A stretch of DNA of 64,000 bases from Arthrobacter sp. H-02-3 (GTDB lineage: Bacteria; Actinomycetota; Actinomycetes; Actinomycetales; Micrococcaceae), in the NCBI RefSeq assembly GCF_003097355.1, contig NZ_PYUI01000007.1, positions 62,001 to 126,000 of the forward strand, written 5' to 3'. The notes beneath the pieces were generated by a model that was given only the letters and a program-made list of their open reading frames with translations, did not search any database and was not told the origin of the DNA. A program made the translations under genes and the position numbers. Each line of letters opens with the position of its first letter. The first letter of the stretch is position 1. Shown in pieces: positions 27,157-37,234 of the stretch.

Positions 27157-27239
27157 TGTCCAGCACCACCCGTCTCACCAGCACCACCTGATTCACCAAA
27201 ATCCCCACCAGATACACAAGAGAGCTAAAGAGGTCACCG

Positions 27240-28835
27240 GTGACAAGCACCAAACCTGTCGTACTCCTCGCTGAGGAACTTTCACCCGCCACAGTCGAGG
27301 CCCTCGGCCCGGACTTTGAAATCCGCCAGACTGACGGCTCCGACCGTTCCCAGCTGCTCTCCGCGATCGCCGACGTCGACGCGATCCTGGTCCGCTCCGC
27401 CACCCAGGTGGACGCCGAAGCCATCGCCGCCGCCAAGAACCTCAAGGTGATCGCCCGCGCGGGCGTGGGCCTGGACAACGTGGACATCAAGGCCGCCACG
27501 CAGGCCGGCGTCATGGTGGTCAACGCGCCGACCTCCAACATCGTCTCCGCCGCCGAACTGACGGTCGGGCACATCCTGAGCCTCGCCCGCCACATTCCGC
27601 AGGCCAGCTCCGCGCTCAAGGACGGGGAGTGGAAACGCTCCAAGTACACCGGCATCGAACTCTTCGAAAAGAAGATCGGCATCATCGGCCTCGGCCGGAT
27701 CGGCGCCCTGGTGGCCGCCCGCCTGAAGGGCTTCGACACCAAGATCCTCGCGTACGACCCCTACATCACCTCCGCCCGGGCCGCCCAGCTCGGCGTCCAG
27801 CTGGTGACCCTCGATGAGCTCCTCGCGCAGTCGGACTTCATCACCATCCACATGCCCAAGACTCCGGAGACCGTCGGCATGCTCGGCGCCGACGCCTTCA
27901 AGAAGATGAAGAGCACGGCCTACGTCGTCAACGTCGCCCGCGGCGGCCTGGTGGACGAGGAAGCCCTCTACACCGCGCTCCAGGCCGGTGACATCGCCGG
28001 TGCCGGCGTCGACGTCTTCAACAAGGAGCCCAGCACCGACCTGCCCTTCTTCAAGCTCGACAACGTCGTGGTGACCCCGCACCTGGGCGCCTCCACCGAC
28101 GAGGCCCAGGAGAAGGCCGGAGTCTCCGTCGCCAAGTCCGTCCGCCTCGCGCTGGCCGGCGAACTGGTCCCGGACGCCGTCAACGTCGCCGGCGGTGTCA
28201 TTGCCGAGGACGTCCGCCCCGGCATCCCGCTGATCGAAAAGCTCGGCCGGATCTTCACCGCGCTGACCCACGCCTCCCTCACGCAGTTCGACATCGAGGT
28301 GGCCGGCGAGATCTCCTCCCTCGACGTCAAGGTCCTGGAACTCGCGGCCCTCAAGGGGATTTTCGCCGACGTCGTGACCGAGCAGGTCTCCTACGTCAAC
28401 GCCCCGGTGATCGCCGAACAGCGCGGCATCAACGTCCGGCTCATCACGACGCCGGACACCGAGTCCTACCGCAACGTGCTGACCCTGCGCGGTGCCCTCA
28501 GCGACGGCAGCCAGATCTCCGTCGCGGGAACCCTCACAGGCCCGAAGCAGATCCAGAAGCTCGTGGGCGTCAACGGCTACGAGGTGGAGATCCCGATCAG
28601 CGAGCACCTCGTGGTGGTGGCCTACTCGGACCGCCCCGGCGTGATCGGCACCATCGGCCACATCCTGGGCATGAACAACATCAACATCGCCGGTATGCAG
28701 GTGGCACGCCAGGCAGAAGGCGGCCAGGTGCTCGCCCTGCTGACCATCGACAGCTCCGTTCCCCAGCAGGTCCTTGACGCGATCAAGGCCGGGATCGGCG
28801 CTGACATGGTCCGCGAGGTTGACCTCGAGGACTGA
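27240..28835 (+). CDS. serA: D-3-phosphoglycerate dehydrogenase (long form)
   Basis: 531 residues, the long mycobacterial-type PGDH. A substrate domain and NAD-binding domain (GIIGLGRIGALVAARLKGF near residues 141-160; catalytic Arg in NVARGGLVDEEAL, His in TPHLGAST) are followed by the intervening allosteric domain (~320-450) and a C-terminal ACT domain (VVVAYSDRPGVIGTIGHIL) that binds serine. It oxidises 3-phosphoglycerate to phosphohydroxypyruvate, the first step of serine synthesis. GTG 27240 has AGAGG about 7 nt upstream. It lies downstream of ilvBNC, a common actinobacterial order. Confidence 0.97.
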   Translation: MTSTKPVVLLAEELSPATVEALGPDFEIRQTDGSDRSQLLSAIADVDAILVRSATQVDAEAIAAAKNLKVIARAGVGLDNVDIKAATQAGVMVVNAPTSNIVSAAELTVGHILSLARHIPQASSALKDGEWKRSKYTGIELFEKKIGIIGLGRIGALVAARLKGFDTKILAYDPYITSARAAQLGVQLVTLDELLAQSDFITIHMPKTPETVGMLGADAFKKMKSTAYVVNVARGGLVDEEALYTALQAGDIAGAGVDVFNKEPSTDLPFFKLDNVVVTPHLGASTDEAQEKAGVSVAKSVRLALAGELVPDAVNVAGGVIAEDVRPGIPLIEKLGRIFTALTHASLTQFDIEVAGEISSLDVKVLELAALKGIFADVVTEQVSYVNAPVIAEQRGINVRLITTPDTESYRNVLTLRGALSDGSQISVAGTLTGPKQIQKLVGVNGYEVEIPISEHLVVVAYSDRPGVIGTIGHILGMNNINIAGMQVARQAEGGQVLALLTIDSSVPQQVLDAIKAGIGADMVREVDLED

Positions 28836-28851
28836 AATCCTCCCCGCAGGG

Positions 28852-28880
28852 CGCCGGCGGCGGCTTGAGAGCCGCCGGCG
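28852..28880 (+). terminator. GC-rich hairpin after serA
   Basis: CGCCGGCGGC (28852-28861) pairs with GCCGCCGGCG (28871-28880) around a 9-nt loop, 17 bp after the serA stop. No U run follows, so its strength is uncertain. Confidence 0.55.
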
Positions 28881-28893
28881 TCCGTGAGCGGGC

Positions 28894-28951
28894 GGCCGGT
28901 CTGCGTACAATGGCTAGGACCGAATTTCGGGTCTTGGCCGGCAGACCGGCC
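28894..28951 (+). promoter_or_regulatory. Promoter inside a large inverted repeat upstream of the ABC exporter
   Basis: A good -10, TACAAT (28906-28911), lies inside an inverted repeat whose outer arms are GGCCGGTCTGC (28894-28904) and GCAGACCGGCC (28941-28951), with a second nested pair (GGCTAGGACC with GGTCTTGGCC). TTTACTTTT follows. The transcript from this -10 would begin near 28918 and carry only the distal arm. Confidence 0.5.
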
Positions 28952-29040
28952 TTTACTTTTGCACGCCCGGCACGGGACGCCTTCAATTCCGCAGGAAATG
29001 AACTGCGGCGTGCGCACGCAATCCAGCTTTCAGGAGCCCA

Positions 29041-31827
29041 ATGAACGCCGTCCAGAGGTTCATCAGAAGCAGAGTGCTTCTGCTGACCGCGTCCATTTTG
29101 ATCGTGGCCATGTGCCTGTCAGTCCTCGTCCAGGGTCAGTCCCAGGCGGCGCTGAGCAGGACCGTGGACCAAAACTCCCGGGGGCTCTACGACGTCCTGG
29201 TCCAGGCCAAGGCCGGTGACAACGGCAGCTTGATGCAGCCGGACATCGCCACCGGGCAGGGCGGCATCAGCTTCGACCAGCTGGACGCGATCCGGAAGCT
29301 CTCCGGCACGTCGGTGGCCGCGCCCATCAGCCTGGTCTCCCGCGTCACCCAGAACCTCGAGGCACCCCGGCTGGACGCCACCGACTACCTCGGCTTCAAC
29401 GCAGGCCTCGCCGGCACGGCCGGCGACCCGACCGCCACGGACCCGAGCAAATGGCCGGCCGCGGAATCTGTCCTGAGCGACACCCCGAAGAAATACCGCC
29501 TCACCGCCAGCGCCGTCAGCTCCGACGGCCACTCCGACCAGACTCTCTTCAAGACCACGGCCGAAGGAACCCTCGGCAAGGCCAAGCTGGTCGAAGAGCA
29601 GGTGGCCGGCGGCAAGAACGTCCGCATTCAGGGCCCGGCCGGCGAAACCGGCATCAAATTCCCCACCCCCGCCGGCGGCTCCGAGCACAACCTCTTCAAC
29701 CTCTCGGTCTCCCTGCCCATGGCGCCGCAGGTGACCGAGTCCGTGGTCGCCGTCGACCCCGTCTCCGAACGCGCCCTGCTCGGCACGGCCGGTGACTTCC
29801 TTGCTCCGCTGGAGAAGGCCCCGCCCGCGGATGCCCGCAACGCCGGCGCGATCGGCCGCCACTTCGAGAGCCTCTTCACCAACGGCATCAGCATGGACGA
29901 GCTCAAGGAAGGCCCCGACTTCCTCGGCGTCAAGCTCAAGTACTGGGCCCCGCTGATGACCCAGTACCAGCAGGCCAAGCGCGACGGCCAGCTCACCGCC
30001 GATTCGCAGGCGATTCCGCTGATCGTGCGCACCGGCACCGCCCTGGACCTGAAGTACTCGGTCAAGATCGAGGAAATCGACGACTCCGGCAACGTCACCA
30101 AGGACGTCGGCACCGTGACCCGCTCGCTGGACAAGGACTACCTCCCGTTCGTCTCCAAGTCCCCGTTCGCCCTCGCCTGGCCCGGGTCCAAGGACCTCAC
30201 CCAGCTCATGGGCGACACCGCATCCTTCAGCCAGGGCCTCTACAACCCGGCCACCTGGACCACCAACTTCGCCGCTGCCCCCAAGTACAAAGACGGTGAA
30301 ACCGCCGCCAACGGCGCGGCGAACAAGAGCGCCACGCCCGGCGACTGGGTCACCGTGAACCGGCTCCCGGACAAGGCCGCGAACGGCGCCGCCGTCGACC
30401 AGACTCAGCGCGATCCCGTTGACGAGCGCTCCTACCGGGACAACCTCGAGACCGGCAAGAAGCTCGCCACCCCGCTGGCCATGGTCTACGGCACGTTCGA
30501 CCCTTCGGCGGTCAAGGAAGCTGCCGGCGACGTCAACCGGCTGCCCCTGGGCGGCTACGACCCCGCGCCGTTCACCCTGACCAAGGACGCGGCCGGCAAC
30601 CAGACCAGCACCGAACTCAAGCCGTCCCTGAGCGCCACAGGCCTGGTCAGCCAGTCCGCCGGCGCCATCACCGACTACTACGGCCTCGCCGCCGCCCGCG
30701 GGTACGACACTAACGCCAACGTGATCGACGCCGTCCGCGTCCGGGCCAAGGTCCCCGGCAGCTGGAAGCAGGCGCAGCCCGACATCGAGAAGCTCGCCAA
30801 CGAGATCCGCGACATGGGCCTGGAAGCCACCGTCGTGGCCGGGTCCGCCCGCGAAGACGCCAGCATCGCCGTTCCCGGCTACTCCAAGGACGACGCCGGC
30901 AAGGAATCACCGCTGGGCACCGTACAGCAGTCGTGGGTCCGCCAGAACGCCGCGGACGCCGTCTCCGGCTCCCTGACCACCACGAACCTGACCCTGCTGT
31001 TCCTGACCCTCTGCGGTGCCGCCCTGCTAACGGGTGCCTCCACCGTCAGCTACGTCCGCAAACGGCGCAGCGAGGCCGGGACCCTGCGTGCCATGGGCTG
31101 GACGCAGCGCAGGATCCGTTCCTGGGTGCTGGCCGAATTCGGCGTCGGCGCGGGCCTGCTGGCCGTCGTCGGGATCGCCCTGAGCCTGATCACCTGGAGT
31201 GCGGCCACCGCGATCGTCTCGGCCTCGGTCCTGGCGTTGTACGTGGGCGCAGCGTTCTTCGCCGCGCAGCAGCTGCGCCACCGCGAGGAAGTGGACCAGG
31301 AACCGCAGCACGATGAGCGGCTCATGGCGATTGATTCCCCGCTGACCTTCGCCAACCGGCAGCTGAGCACCAACAAATTCAACACCATCGCGCTGGCTGT
31401 TGCCGTCGGTGTTTTCGCCGCCGCCGTAGGCGGACTGGTCGCCCTGCTGATCGACATTCCCCGGGCCGCCGGCGCCAGTGCGCTGGGCGGGCTGGCTGCG
31501 GCCAGCATCGCGCTCCCAAGCATCATCCTGGCCTTGTCCGGCGTGGCCGTCGGCCTGGTCCTGACCATGGTCACCGGGCGGTTCGAGCTGCAGGCCAAGC
31601 GCCAGTACCTCGGCACGCTGCGGGCCATGGGCTGGAACCCGGACATGCTGGGCCAGGTCCGCTTCTTCGAAAATGCCATGGTGGGAACCGTCGCGTTGCC
31701 GCTGGGTATTGTGGGCGCCCTCGGCATCGGCCTCCTCCTCGCCCCCTATGCCGCACTGTGGGCCGCTCTCGCCGGCCTCGTGGCTGTACTTTGCTGGATT
31801 CCGATTGCAACGAAAGTGGTCCAATGA
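29041..31827 (+). CDS. ABC transporter permease, FtsX/MacB type
   Basis: 928 residues. One N-terminal helix (LLLTASILIVAMCLSVLV) is followed by a ~600-residue extracytoplasmic region, then an FtsX core of about three helices (TTNLTLLFLTLCGAALLTGAS ... RRSEAGTLRAMGWTQRRIRSWVLAEFG), a loop and a second FtsX half (NKFNTIALAVAVGVFAAAVGGL ... LGTLRAMGWNPDMLGQVRFFE). The duplicated GTLRAMGW motif marks the two FtsX cores. With the ATPase that follows it forms a mechanotransmission or export system; the cargo is unknown. AGGAG lies 5 nt before the ATG. The stop overlaps the ATPase start. Confidence 0.85.
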   Translation: MNAVQRFIRSRVLLLTASILIVAMCLSVLVQGQSQAALSRTVDQNSRGLYDVLVQAKAGDNGSLMQPDIATGQGGISFDQLDAIRKLSGTSVAAPISLVSRVTQNLEAPRLDATDYLGFNAGLAGTAGDPTATDPSKWPAAESVLSDTPKKYRLTASAVSSDGHSDQTLFKTTAEGTLGKAKLVEEQVAGGKNVRIQGPAGETGIKFPTPAGGSEHNLFNLSVSLPMAPQVTESVVAVDPVSERALLGTAGDFLAPLEKAPPADARNAGAIGRHFESLFTNGISMDELKEGPDFLGVKLKYWAPLMTQYQQAKRDGQLTADSQAIPLIVRTGTALDLKYSVKIEEIDDSGNVTKDVGTVTRSLDKDYLPFVSKSPFALAWPGSKDLTQLMGDTASFSQGLYNPATWTTNFAAAPKYKDGETAANGAANKSATPGDWVTVNRLPDKAANGAAVDQTQRDPVDERSYRDNLETGKKLATPLAMVYGTFDPSAVKEAAGDVNRLPLGGYDPAPFTLTKDAAGNQTSTELKPSLSATGLVSQSAGAITDYYGLAAARGYDTNANVIDAVRVRAKVPGSWKQAQPDIEKLANEIRDMGLEATVVAGSAREDASIAVPGYSKDDAGKESPLGTVQQSWVRQNAADAVSGSLTTTNLTLLFLTLCGAALLTGASTVSYVRKRRSEAGTLRAMGWTQRRIRSWVLAEFGVGAGLLAVVGIALSLITWSAATAIVSASVLALYVGAAFFAAQQLRHREEVDQEPQHDERLMAIDSPLTFANRQLSTNKFNTIALAVAVGVFAAAVGGLVALLIDIPRAAGASALGGLAAASIALPSIILALSGVAVGLVLTMVTGRFELQAKRQYLGTLRAMGWNPDMLGQVRFFENAMVGTVALPLGIVGALGIGLLLAPYAALWAALAGLVAVLCWIPIATKVVQ

Positions 31828-32591
31828 CTAACGAGCTGAACCTTGACCGGGAGGCACACGACCGGATGACCGCCAGCACCCGTCGCGGTGCGCACAAGAC
31901 CCGCGCCAACACGATCGTGAAGGCCACGGACCACGCCACCCCGCTGGAACTGAGCAACATCACCATCCACTACGGCGGCGGCAAGGGCGGTGCCGAGCCC
32001 GTCAACGTCGTGGACGACTTCAACATGACGCTGCACGCCGGCGAGATGCACTGTGTCGCCGGCCGCTCCGGCTCCGGCAAGACCAGCATCCTGACCGTCG
32101 GCGCGGGCCTGACCCTGCCGACGTCGGGCCGGGTGTTCTGGGAAGGCGACTCGCTCGAGACCATGGGCGACGACGAGATCGCCGACCGCCGCCGGGCCCT
32201 GATCGGCTATGTCGACCAGGGCGGCGCCCTGATCGACGGGATGAGCGCACTCGAAAACGTCCTGCTGCCGGCCGTGCCGGATGGCGAGGTGGAGAAGCGC
32301 CGTGACATGGCCAAGGACCTCCTGGACCTCGTGGGCCTGGGCCGGCGCATGCGCCACCGCCCGGCGCAGCTCTCCGGCGGTGAGCGCCAGCGCGTGGCGA
32401 TCGCCCGCGCCCTCATCCTCGGCACCCGGGTCCTGGTGGTCGACGAGCCGACGGCCAGCCTGGACCGTGCCGCGGCTAACCGCATCATCAGCATCCTCAA
32501 GGACACGACGTCGGACGGCATTGCCGTGCTGGTGGCTTCACATGACCACGAACTGGTCCGCCAGAGCGATACCCTGACCGAACTGATCTAG
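31824..32591 (+). CDS. ABC transporter ATP-binding protein (LolD/MacB family)
   Basis: 255 residues. Walker A GRSGSGKTS, Q-loop region GYVDQGG, signature LSGGERQRVAIARAL and Walker B VLVVDEPTASLD are all intact, followed by the SHDHE switch His. A ~35-residue charged N-terminal extension precedes the domain. It should power the FtsX-type permease upstream, to which it is coupled by a 4-nt ATGA overlap. Confidence 0.92.
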   Translation: MTNELNLDREAHDRMTASTRRGAHKTRANTIVKATDHATPLELSNITIHYGGGKGGAEPVNVVDDFNMTLHAGEMHCVAGRSGSGKTSILTVGAGLTLPTSGRVFWEGDSLETMGDDEIADRRRALIGYVDQGGALIDGMSALENVLLPAVPDGEVEKRRDMAKDLLDLVGLGRRMRHRPAQLSGGERQRVAIARALILGTRVLVVDEPTASLDRAAANRIISILKDTTSDGIAVLVASHDHELVRQSDTLTELI

Positions 32592-32600
32592 ATTTAGACC

Positions 32601-34160
32601 GTGACTTCTTCTGAAAAAACCCCGTTCTACATCACCACGGCCATCACGTACCCCAACGGGGTGCCGCATATCGGCCACGCGTACGAGTACATCGCCACCG
32701 ATGCGATGGCCCGCTTCAAGCGCCTGGACGGGTTCGACGTCTTCTTCCTGACCGGAACGGACGAGCACGGCATGAAGATCGCCCAGGCCGCCGAGAAGGA
32801 AGGCGTCACGCCCAAGGAGCTGGTGGACCGGAACGCCGAGATCTACAAGGCGGCCCACGCCGCCCTGGGGATCTCCTACGACCGCTTCATCCGCACCACC
32901 GACGCCGACCACTACGCGGCATCGCAGGCCATCTGGAAGAAGATGGAAGCCAACGGGGACATCTACCTGTCCAAGTACGAAGGCTGGTACTCGGTCCGCG
33001 ACGAGGCGTACTACGGCGAGGACGAGACCGTTCTCAAAGATGACGGGCTCCGCTACTCCCGCGAAACCGATACCGCTGTGACGTGGACGGCCGAGGAGAG
33101 CTACTTCTTCCGGCTCTCGGCCTACCAGGACAAGCTGCTGGCACTCTACGAGGCGCACCCGGAATTCGGCGCCCCCCAGTCACGGTTCAACGAGGTCATC
33201 AGCTTCGTCAAGCGCGGCCTGGAGGACCTGTCCATCAGCCGCACGACGTTCGACTGGGGCGTCCCGGTGCCCGGCAACGACACCCACGTCATGTACGTGT
33301 GGGTCGACGCCCTCACCAACTACCTCACCGGCGTCGGCTACCCCGACACCGAATCGGAATCCTTCAAGAAGTACTGGCCGGCCGATGTCCACGTGATCGG
33401 CAAGGACATTTCCCGGTTCCACGCCATCTACTGGCCGGCCTTCCTCATGAGCGCCGGGCTGGAGCTGCCCAAGCGCATCATGATCCACGGCTTCCTGCAC
33501 AACAACGGCGTCAAGATGTCCAAGTCCCTCGGCAACGTGGTGGCGCCGGCGGACTTCGTCGCGCAGTACGGGCTGGACCAGGTGCGGTTCTTCTTCCTGC
33601 GCGAGGTCCCGTTCGGGGCGGACGGCAACTACAACCACGAGGCCATCGTGGGCCGGATGAACTCGGACCTGGCCAACAACTTCGGCAACCTGGCCCAGCG
33701 GTCGCTGTCCATGGTGGCCAAGAACTGCGAGGGCCGCGTGCCGGCGCCGGGCGGCTTCTCCGCCGAGGACACCGCGCTGCTGGACCAGGCCAACGCCCTG
33801 CTGGACACCGTCCGGGCCGCGTTCGAGAAGCAGGAGTTCAGCCGCGCGCTGGAAGCCATCTGGGCTGTCCTGGGCGACACGAACGCCTACTTCGCCGAAC
33901 AGGCCCCGTGGGTGCTGCGCAAGACCGACGTCGAGCGCATGAACACGGTCCTGTACGTGACGCTTGAGGTGCTGCGGATCGTGTCCATCCTGGCCCAGCC
34001 GGTCATGCCGACGGCGACGGCGGCCATCCTGGACACGCTCGGCCAGCCCGAGGGCGAGGCGCGCCAGTTCGCGGCCCTCGGCACGCCGATCGCCGCCGGC
34101 ACCCAGCTGCCCGCTCCGGCCCCGGTGTTCCCGAAGTACGAGGAACCCGCCGACGCCTGA
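32601..34160 (+). CDS. metG: Methionyl-tRNA synthetase
   Basis: 519 residues. The Rossmann fold has the HIGH box ([13 protein letters not shown], near residue 20) and KMSKS ([10 protein letters not shown], near 305), and an anticodon-binding helical domain forms the C-terminal third. It charges tRNA-Met. It lacks a C-terminal dimerisation (EMAP) domain, as do other short actinobacterial forms. GTG 32601 comes 9 nt after the ATPase stop; TAGATT overlapping that stop is 6 nt from the GTG, so a leaderless transcript in addition to readthrough is possible. Confidence 0.96.
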   Translation: MTSSEKTPFYITTAITYPNGVPHIGHAYEYIATDAMARFKRLDGFDVFFLTGTDEHGMKIAQAAEKEGVTPKELVDRNAEIYKAAHAALGISYDRFIRTTDADHYAASQAIWKKMEANGDIYLSKYEGWYSVRDEAYYGEDETVLKDDGLRYSRETDTAVTWTAEESYFFRLSAYQDKLLALYEAHPEFGAPQSRFNEVISFVKRGLEDLSISRTTFDWGVPVPGNDTHVMYVWVDALTNYLTGVGYPDTESESFKKYWPADVHVIGKDISRFHAIYWPAFLMSAGLELPKRIMIHGFLHNNGVKMSKSLGNVVAPADFVAQYGLDQVRFFFLREVPFGADGNYNHEAIVGRMNSDLANNFGNLAQRSLSMVAKNCEGRVPAPGGFSAEDTALLDQANALLDTVRAAFEKQEFSRALEAIWAVLGDTNAYFAEQAPWVLRKTDVERMNTVLYVTLEVLRIVSILAQPVMPTATAAILDTLGQPEGEARQFAALGTPIAAGTQLPAPAPVFPKYEEPADA

Positions 34161-34209
34161 GCCTGCACACCTCCGGACGCTCCCGCAGATCCTGCGGCGT
34201 TTCGAGTGA

Positions 34210-34255
34210 CGCTCCCGCACCTCCGCCTTGGAGGAGCGGGAGCGTTTCGCTTTTT
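34210..34255 (+). terminator. Terminator after metG
   Basis: CGCTCCCGC-A-CCTCC (34210-34224) pairs with GGAGG-A-GCGGGAGCG (34230-34244), followed by TTTCGCTTTTT. It is a clear intrinsic terminator about 50 bp after the metG stop. Confidence 0.85.
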
Positions 34256-34291
34256 CCTGCAGGACGTGAGGGTGCGTCGGCGGGGGTGTTT

Positions 34292-34337
34292 GAATAGTGA
34301 GACGACTTGACCAGAATGTGGATCACTTGGCTACCCT
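34292..34337 (+). promoter_or_regulatory. LtbR-like box and leaderless promoter of leuB
   Basis: GAATAGTGAGAC (34292-34303) matches the box before ilvB. It is directly followed by TTGACC (34307-34312, -35) and TACCCT (34332-34337, -10, 19-nt spacing); the ATG is 6 nt after the -10, so the mRNA should be leaderless. A regulator bound at the box would sit just upstream of or over the -35. Confidence 0.6.
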
Positions 34338-34343
34338 GAAAAT

Positions 34344-35396
34344 ATGAGCGCATCCACGATTGATCTGGCAGTCATCCCGGGCGACGGCATCGGCCCCGAG
34401 GTCACCGCCGAAGCCCTGAAGGTTCTCGAGCAGGCCGCGGCCGCCGAGGGGATCGTGCTCCAGCAGACCCACTACAAACTGGGCGCGGAGCACTGGCTGG
34501 AGACGGGGGAGACCCTGCCCGCAGCCACCCTCGAGGACCTCCGCACCCGCGACGCCATCCTGTTCGGCGCCGTCGGCGCAGCCCCCGGCGACACCCGGAT
34601 CCCCTCCGGCATCATCGAGCGCGAGCTCCTGCTGAAGCTGCGTTTCAGCCTGGACCACTTCGTCAACCTGCGGCCCTCCCGCCTCTACGCCGGCGTCGGC
34701 AGCCCGCTCGCCAACCCCGGCGAGATCGACTTCATCGTGGTCCGCGAAGGCACCGAGGGCCCCTACGTGGGCAACGGCGGCACGCTGCGCGCCGGCACGC
34801 CGCACGAGGTCGCCACCGAGGTCTCGTTGAACACCGCCCACGGCGTGGAGCGCGTGGTCCGCGACGCCTTCCGCCGGGCCAACGACCGTCCCCGCAAGAA
34901 GCTCACCCTGGTGCACAAGCACAACGTCCTGGTCTTCGCCGGCCAGCTCTGGAAGCGCACGGTCGAGGCCGTGGCCCAGGAGTTCCCCGAGGTCACCCAC
35001 GACTATCTCCACGTCGACGCCGCCACGATCTTCATGGTCACCGATCCGGCCCGCTTCGACGTGATCGTCACCGACAACCTGTTCGGAGACATCATCACCG
35101 ACCTCGCGGCAGCCGTGACCGGCGGGATCGGTCTGGCAGCCTCCGGCAACATCAACATGGACCGCACCGCGCCGTCGATGTTCGAACCGGTCCACGGCTC
35201 CGCCCCGGACATCGCCGGCCAGCAGAAAGCCGACCCCACCGCCGCGATCCTCTCCGCCGCGCTCCTGCTCGACCACCTCGGGTTCGCTGGCGCCGCCCGG
35301 AAGATCGAGGCGGCCGTCACCGCCGACGTCGAGGCCCGCAACGGCGCCGTCCGCACCACCAGCGAGGTGGGCGACGCCATCGCGGCGGCGCTGTAG
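34344..35396 (+). CDS. leuB: 3-isopropylmalate dehydrogenase
   Basis: 350 residues. [16 protein letters not shown] at the N-terminus, the substrate loop ([10 protein letters not shown]), catalytic Tyr and Lys regions ([16 protein letters not shown]) and the C-terminal [24 protein letters not shown] and [13 protein letters not shown] motifs are all present. It oxidatively decarboxylates 3-isopropylmalate in leucine synthesis. It is not next to leuCD (12 kb away) but shares their regulatory box. An identity as tartrate or isocitrate dehydrogenase is much less likely. Confidence 0.95.
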   Translation: MSASTIDLAVIPGDGIGPEVTAEALKVLEQAAAAEGIVLQQTHYKLGAEHWLETGETLPAATLEDLRTRDAILFGAVGAAPGDTRIPSGIIERELLLKLRFSLDHFVNLRPSRLYAGVGSPLANPGEIDFIVVREGTEGPYVGNGGTLRAGTPHEVATEVSLNTAHGVERVVRDAFRRANDRPRKKLTLVHKHNVLVFAGQLWKRTVEAVAQEFPEVTHDYLHVDAATIFMVTDPARFDVIVTDNLFGDIITDLAAAVTGGIGLAASGNINMDRTAPSMFEPVHGSAPDIAGQQKADPTAAILSAALLLDHLGFAGAARKIEAAVTADVEARNGAVRTTSEVGDAIAAAL

Positions 35397-35539
35397 CCCC
35401 CCGGCCGCAGTCACTGCACTGCAGGCAGCGCAGAACCGGTACTGCCAACGGGCGTAAGCTAGTTTCGAATCACCAAAATGCTGCCGTGGTCCGACGGTGA
35501 ACCACGTTCCCACACCAGGCAGCCGATCGTGGAGGAACC

Positions 35540-36652
35540 ATGACTCAGACTGCCCATGGCGTCGAATTCACCCAGCACCTGTCGGAGACCCCGAAGTCTG
35601 CTGAAGAGCGTGCAGCCATCCTGGCGAACCCGGGATTTGGCGACTATTTCACCGACCACACCGCGGTTGTCGACTACAGCGTCGACGCCGAGGGCAACGG
35701 CGGCTGGCATGACGCGCGAATTGAGCCCTACGGTCCCATTTCCTTGGACCCCTCCGCCGCGGTGCTGCACTACGGCCAGGAGATCTTCGAGGGACTCAAG
35801 GCCTACCGGCACGCTGACGGCTCGATCTGGACGTTCCGCCCCGAGGCCAACGCCGCCCGCCTGAACAAGTCCGCCCGGCGCCTGGCGCTCCCTGAGCTGC
35901 CGGAGGAGTACTTCCTCGGCGCCATCCGCGAACTCGTCGCGGCGGACAAGGACTGGGTCCCGTCCGGCGACGGCGAGGCCCTGTACCTGCGGCCGTTCAT
36001 GATCGCCACGGAGGCCTTCCTGGGCGTCCGGGCAGCGCGCGAGGTCTCCTTCCGCGTGATCGCCTCCCCGGCCGGCAACTACTTCGGCGGCGAGCTCAAG
36101 CCCGTCTCCATCTGGATCTCGCGTGAATACGCCCGCGCCGGCCGCGGCGGAACGGGCGCTGCCAAGTGCGGCGGCAACTACGCCGCCTCGCTGATCGCCC
36201 AGCAGGAAGCCGAGGCCCACGGCTGCAAGCAGGTCCTCTTCCTGGACCAGTTCAATGACAACGCGGTCGAGGAACTCGGCGGCATGAACGTCTTCTTCGT
36301 CATGAAGGACGGCTCGCTCGTCACCCCCGCGCTGTCCGGCACCATCCTGGAGGGCGTGACACGCTCCTCCGTGATCCAGGTGGCCCGGGACATGGGCCGC
36401 GAAGTCACCGAACGCAAGATCACCCTGGATGAATGGCGCGACGGCGTTGCCTCCGGCGAGATCGCCGAGGTCTTCGCCTGCGGCACCGCCGCCGTCATCA
36501 CCCCCATCGGCGTGCTCAAGGATGCCACGGAGTTCATCGGCTCCGAAGACGCAAAGGCGGGGGAGACCACCATGGCCATCCGCGCCCAGCTGCTCGGCAT
36601 CCAGACCGGCACCGTGGAGGACACTCACGGCTGGCTGACCCGCCTCGCCTAG
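35540..36652 (+). CDS. ilvE: Branched-chain amino acid aminotransferase
   Basis: 370 residues, fold-type IV PLP enzyme. [20 protein letters not shown], the PLP-Lys region [15 protein letters not shown] and [15 protein letters not shown] are the class III aminotransferase hallmarks. It performs the last step for Ile, Val and Leu. ATG 35540 has GGAGG 6 nt upstream. A possible -10 TAAGCT lies near 35455. It follows leuB by 143 bp and may be cotranscribed or have its own promoter. Confidence 0.96.
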   Translation: MTQTAHGVEFTQHLSETPKSAEERAAILANPGFGDYFTDHTAVVDYSVDAEGNGGWHDARIEPYGPISLDPSAAVLHYGQEIFEGLKAYRHADGSIWTFRPEANAARLNKSARRLALPELPEEYFLGAIRELVAADKDWVPSGDGEALYLRPFMIATEAFLGVRAAREVSFRVIASPAGNYFGGELKPVSIWISREYARAGRGGTGAAKCGGNYAASLIAQQEAEAHGCKQVLFLDQFNDNAVEELGGMNVFFVMKDGSLVTPALSGTILEGVTRSSVIQVARDMGREVTERKITLDEWRDGVASGEIAEVFACGTAAVITPIGVLKDATEFIGSEDAKAGETTMAIRAQLLGIQTGTVEDTHGWLTRLA

Positions 36653-36697
36653 GTACAAAATCCAGGCGCAGCATGTAGGACACACATTGTGACTCTC

Positions 36698-36739
36698 GAC
36701 GCCGGCCCGCACCTTTCGGTGGGGGCCGCCGTCGGCGTC
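36698..36739 (+). terminator. Hairpin after ilvE
   Basis: GACGCCG pairs with CGGCGTC at the base and GCACC with GGTGG around a TTTC loop at the tip; imperfect in the middle. No strong U run follows. Confidence 0.5.
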
Positions 36740-36813
36740 TGAGATTTGGTGAAAAATGCGCTGAAGTACGGCGTAACCTGTCCAATCGGCCCTGTTCGAG
36801 GCCGGAGCCGCGG

Positions 36814-37203
36814 GTGCACAATGAGCAGATGACCGGGCTTATCCAGGTTCTGGGCGTGGTCTTCGGGGGCCTGCTGATCGTCGTCGGTGTAGCCGAGTCG
36901 TTCTTCATCCGCGACCAGCGTCTGGAGCGGCTATTCGTCGCCGAACCGGACGACGTCCAGGCCGCCTGGCTGGGGACGTTGAATCTCGGCTTCTACAACG
37001 TGATCTGGGGGATCGGTGCCATCGCGGGGGCCATCATGCTCGGGGGAGCCGATGCCGCAGCCGGCCAGGCGCTCCTGTTGTTCATTTGTACCAGCCATGT
37101 GGTACTCGGCCTCATTTTGTTTCTGTCCGAGCGGCGGCTTTGGGGCAGCGCCATCGCAGAGGGGCTCCTGCCGCTCATCATCGCGACCCTCCTGCTCGTC
37201 TAA
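36814..37203 (+). CDS. DUF1304 membrane protein
   Basis: 129 residues with four hydrophobic helices (LIQVLGVVFGGLLIVVGVAE; TLNLGFYNVIWGIGAIAGAIM; ALLLFICTSHVVLGLILF; AEGLLPLIIATLLLV). The NLGFYNVIWG motif and the short loop spacing fit the DUF1304 family, whose role is unknown. GTG 36814 has GGAG 6 nt upstream and is preferred; ATG 36829 would remove five residues. Confidence 0.75.
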   Translation: MHNEQMTGLIQVLGVVFGGLLIVVGVAESFFIRDQRLERLFVAEPDDVQAAWLGTLNLGFYNVIWGIGAIAGAIMLGGADAAAGQALLLFICTSHVVLGLILFLSERRLWGSAIAEGLLPLIIATLLLV

Positions 37204-37234
37204 GGCCTTCCGGAAGAAGTGCGAGGATGGGACC

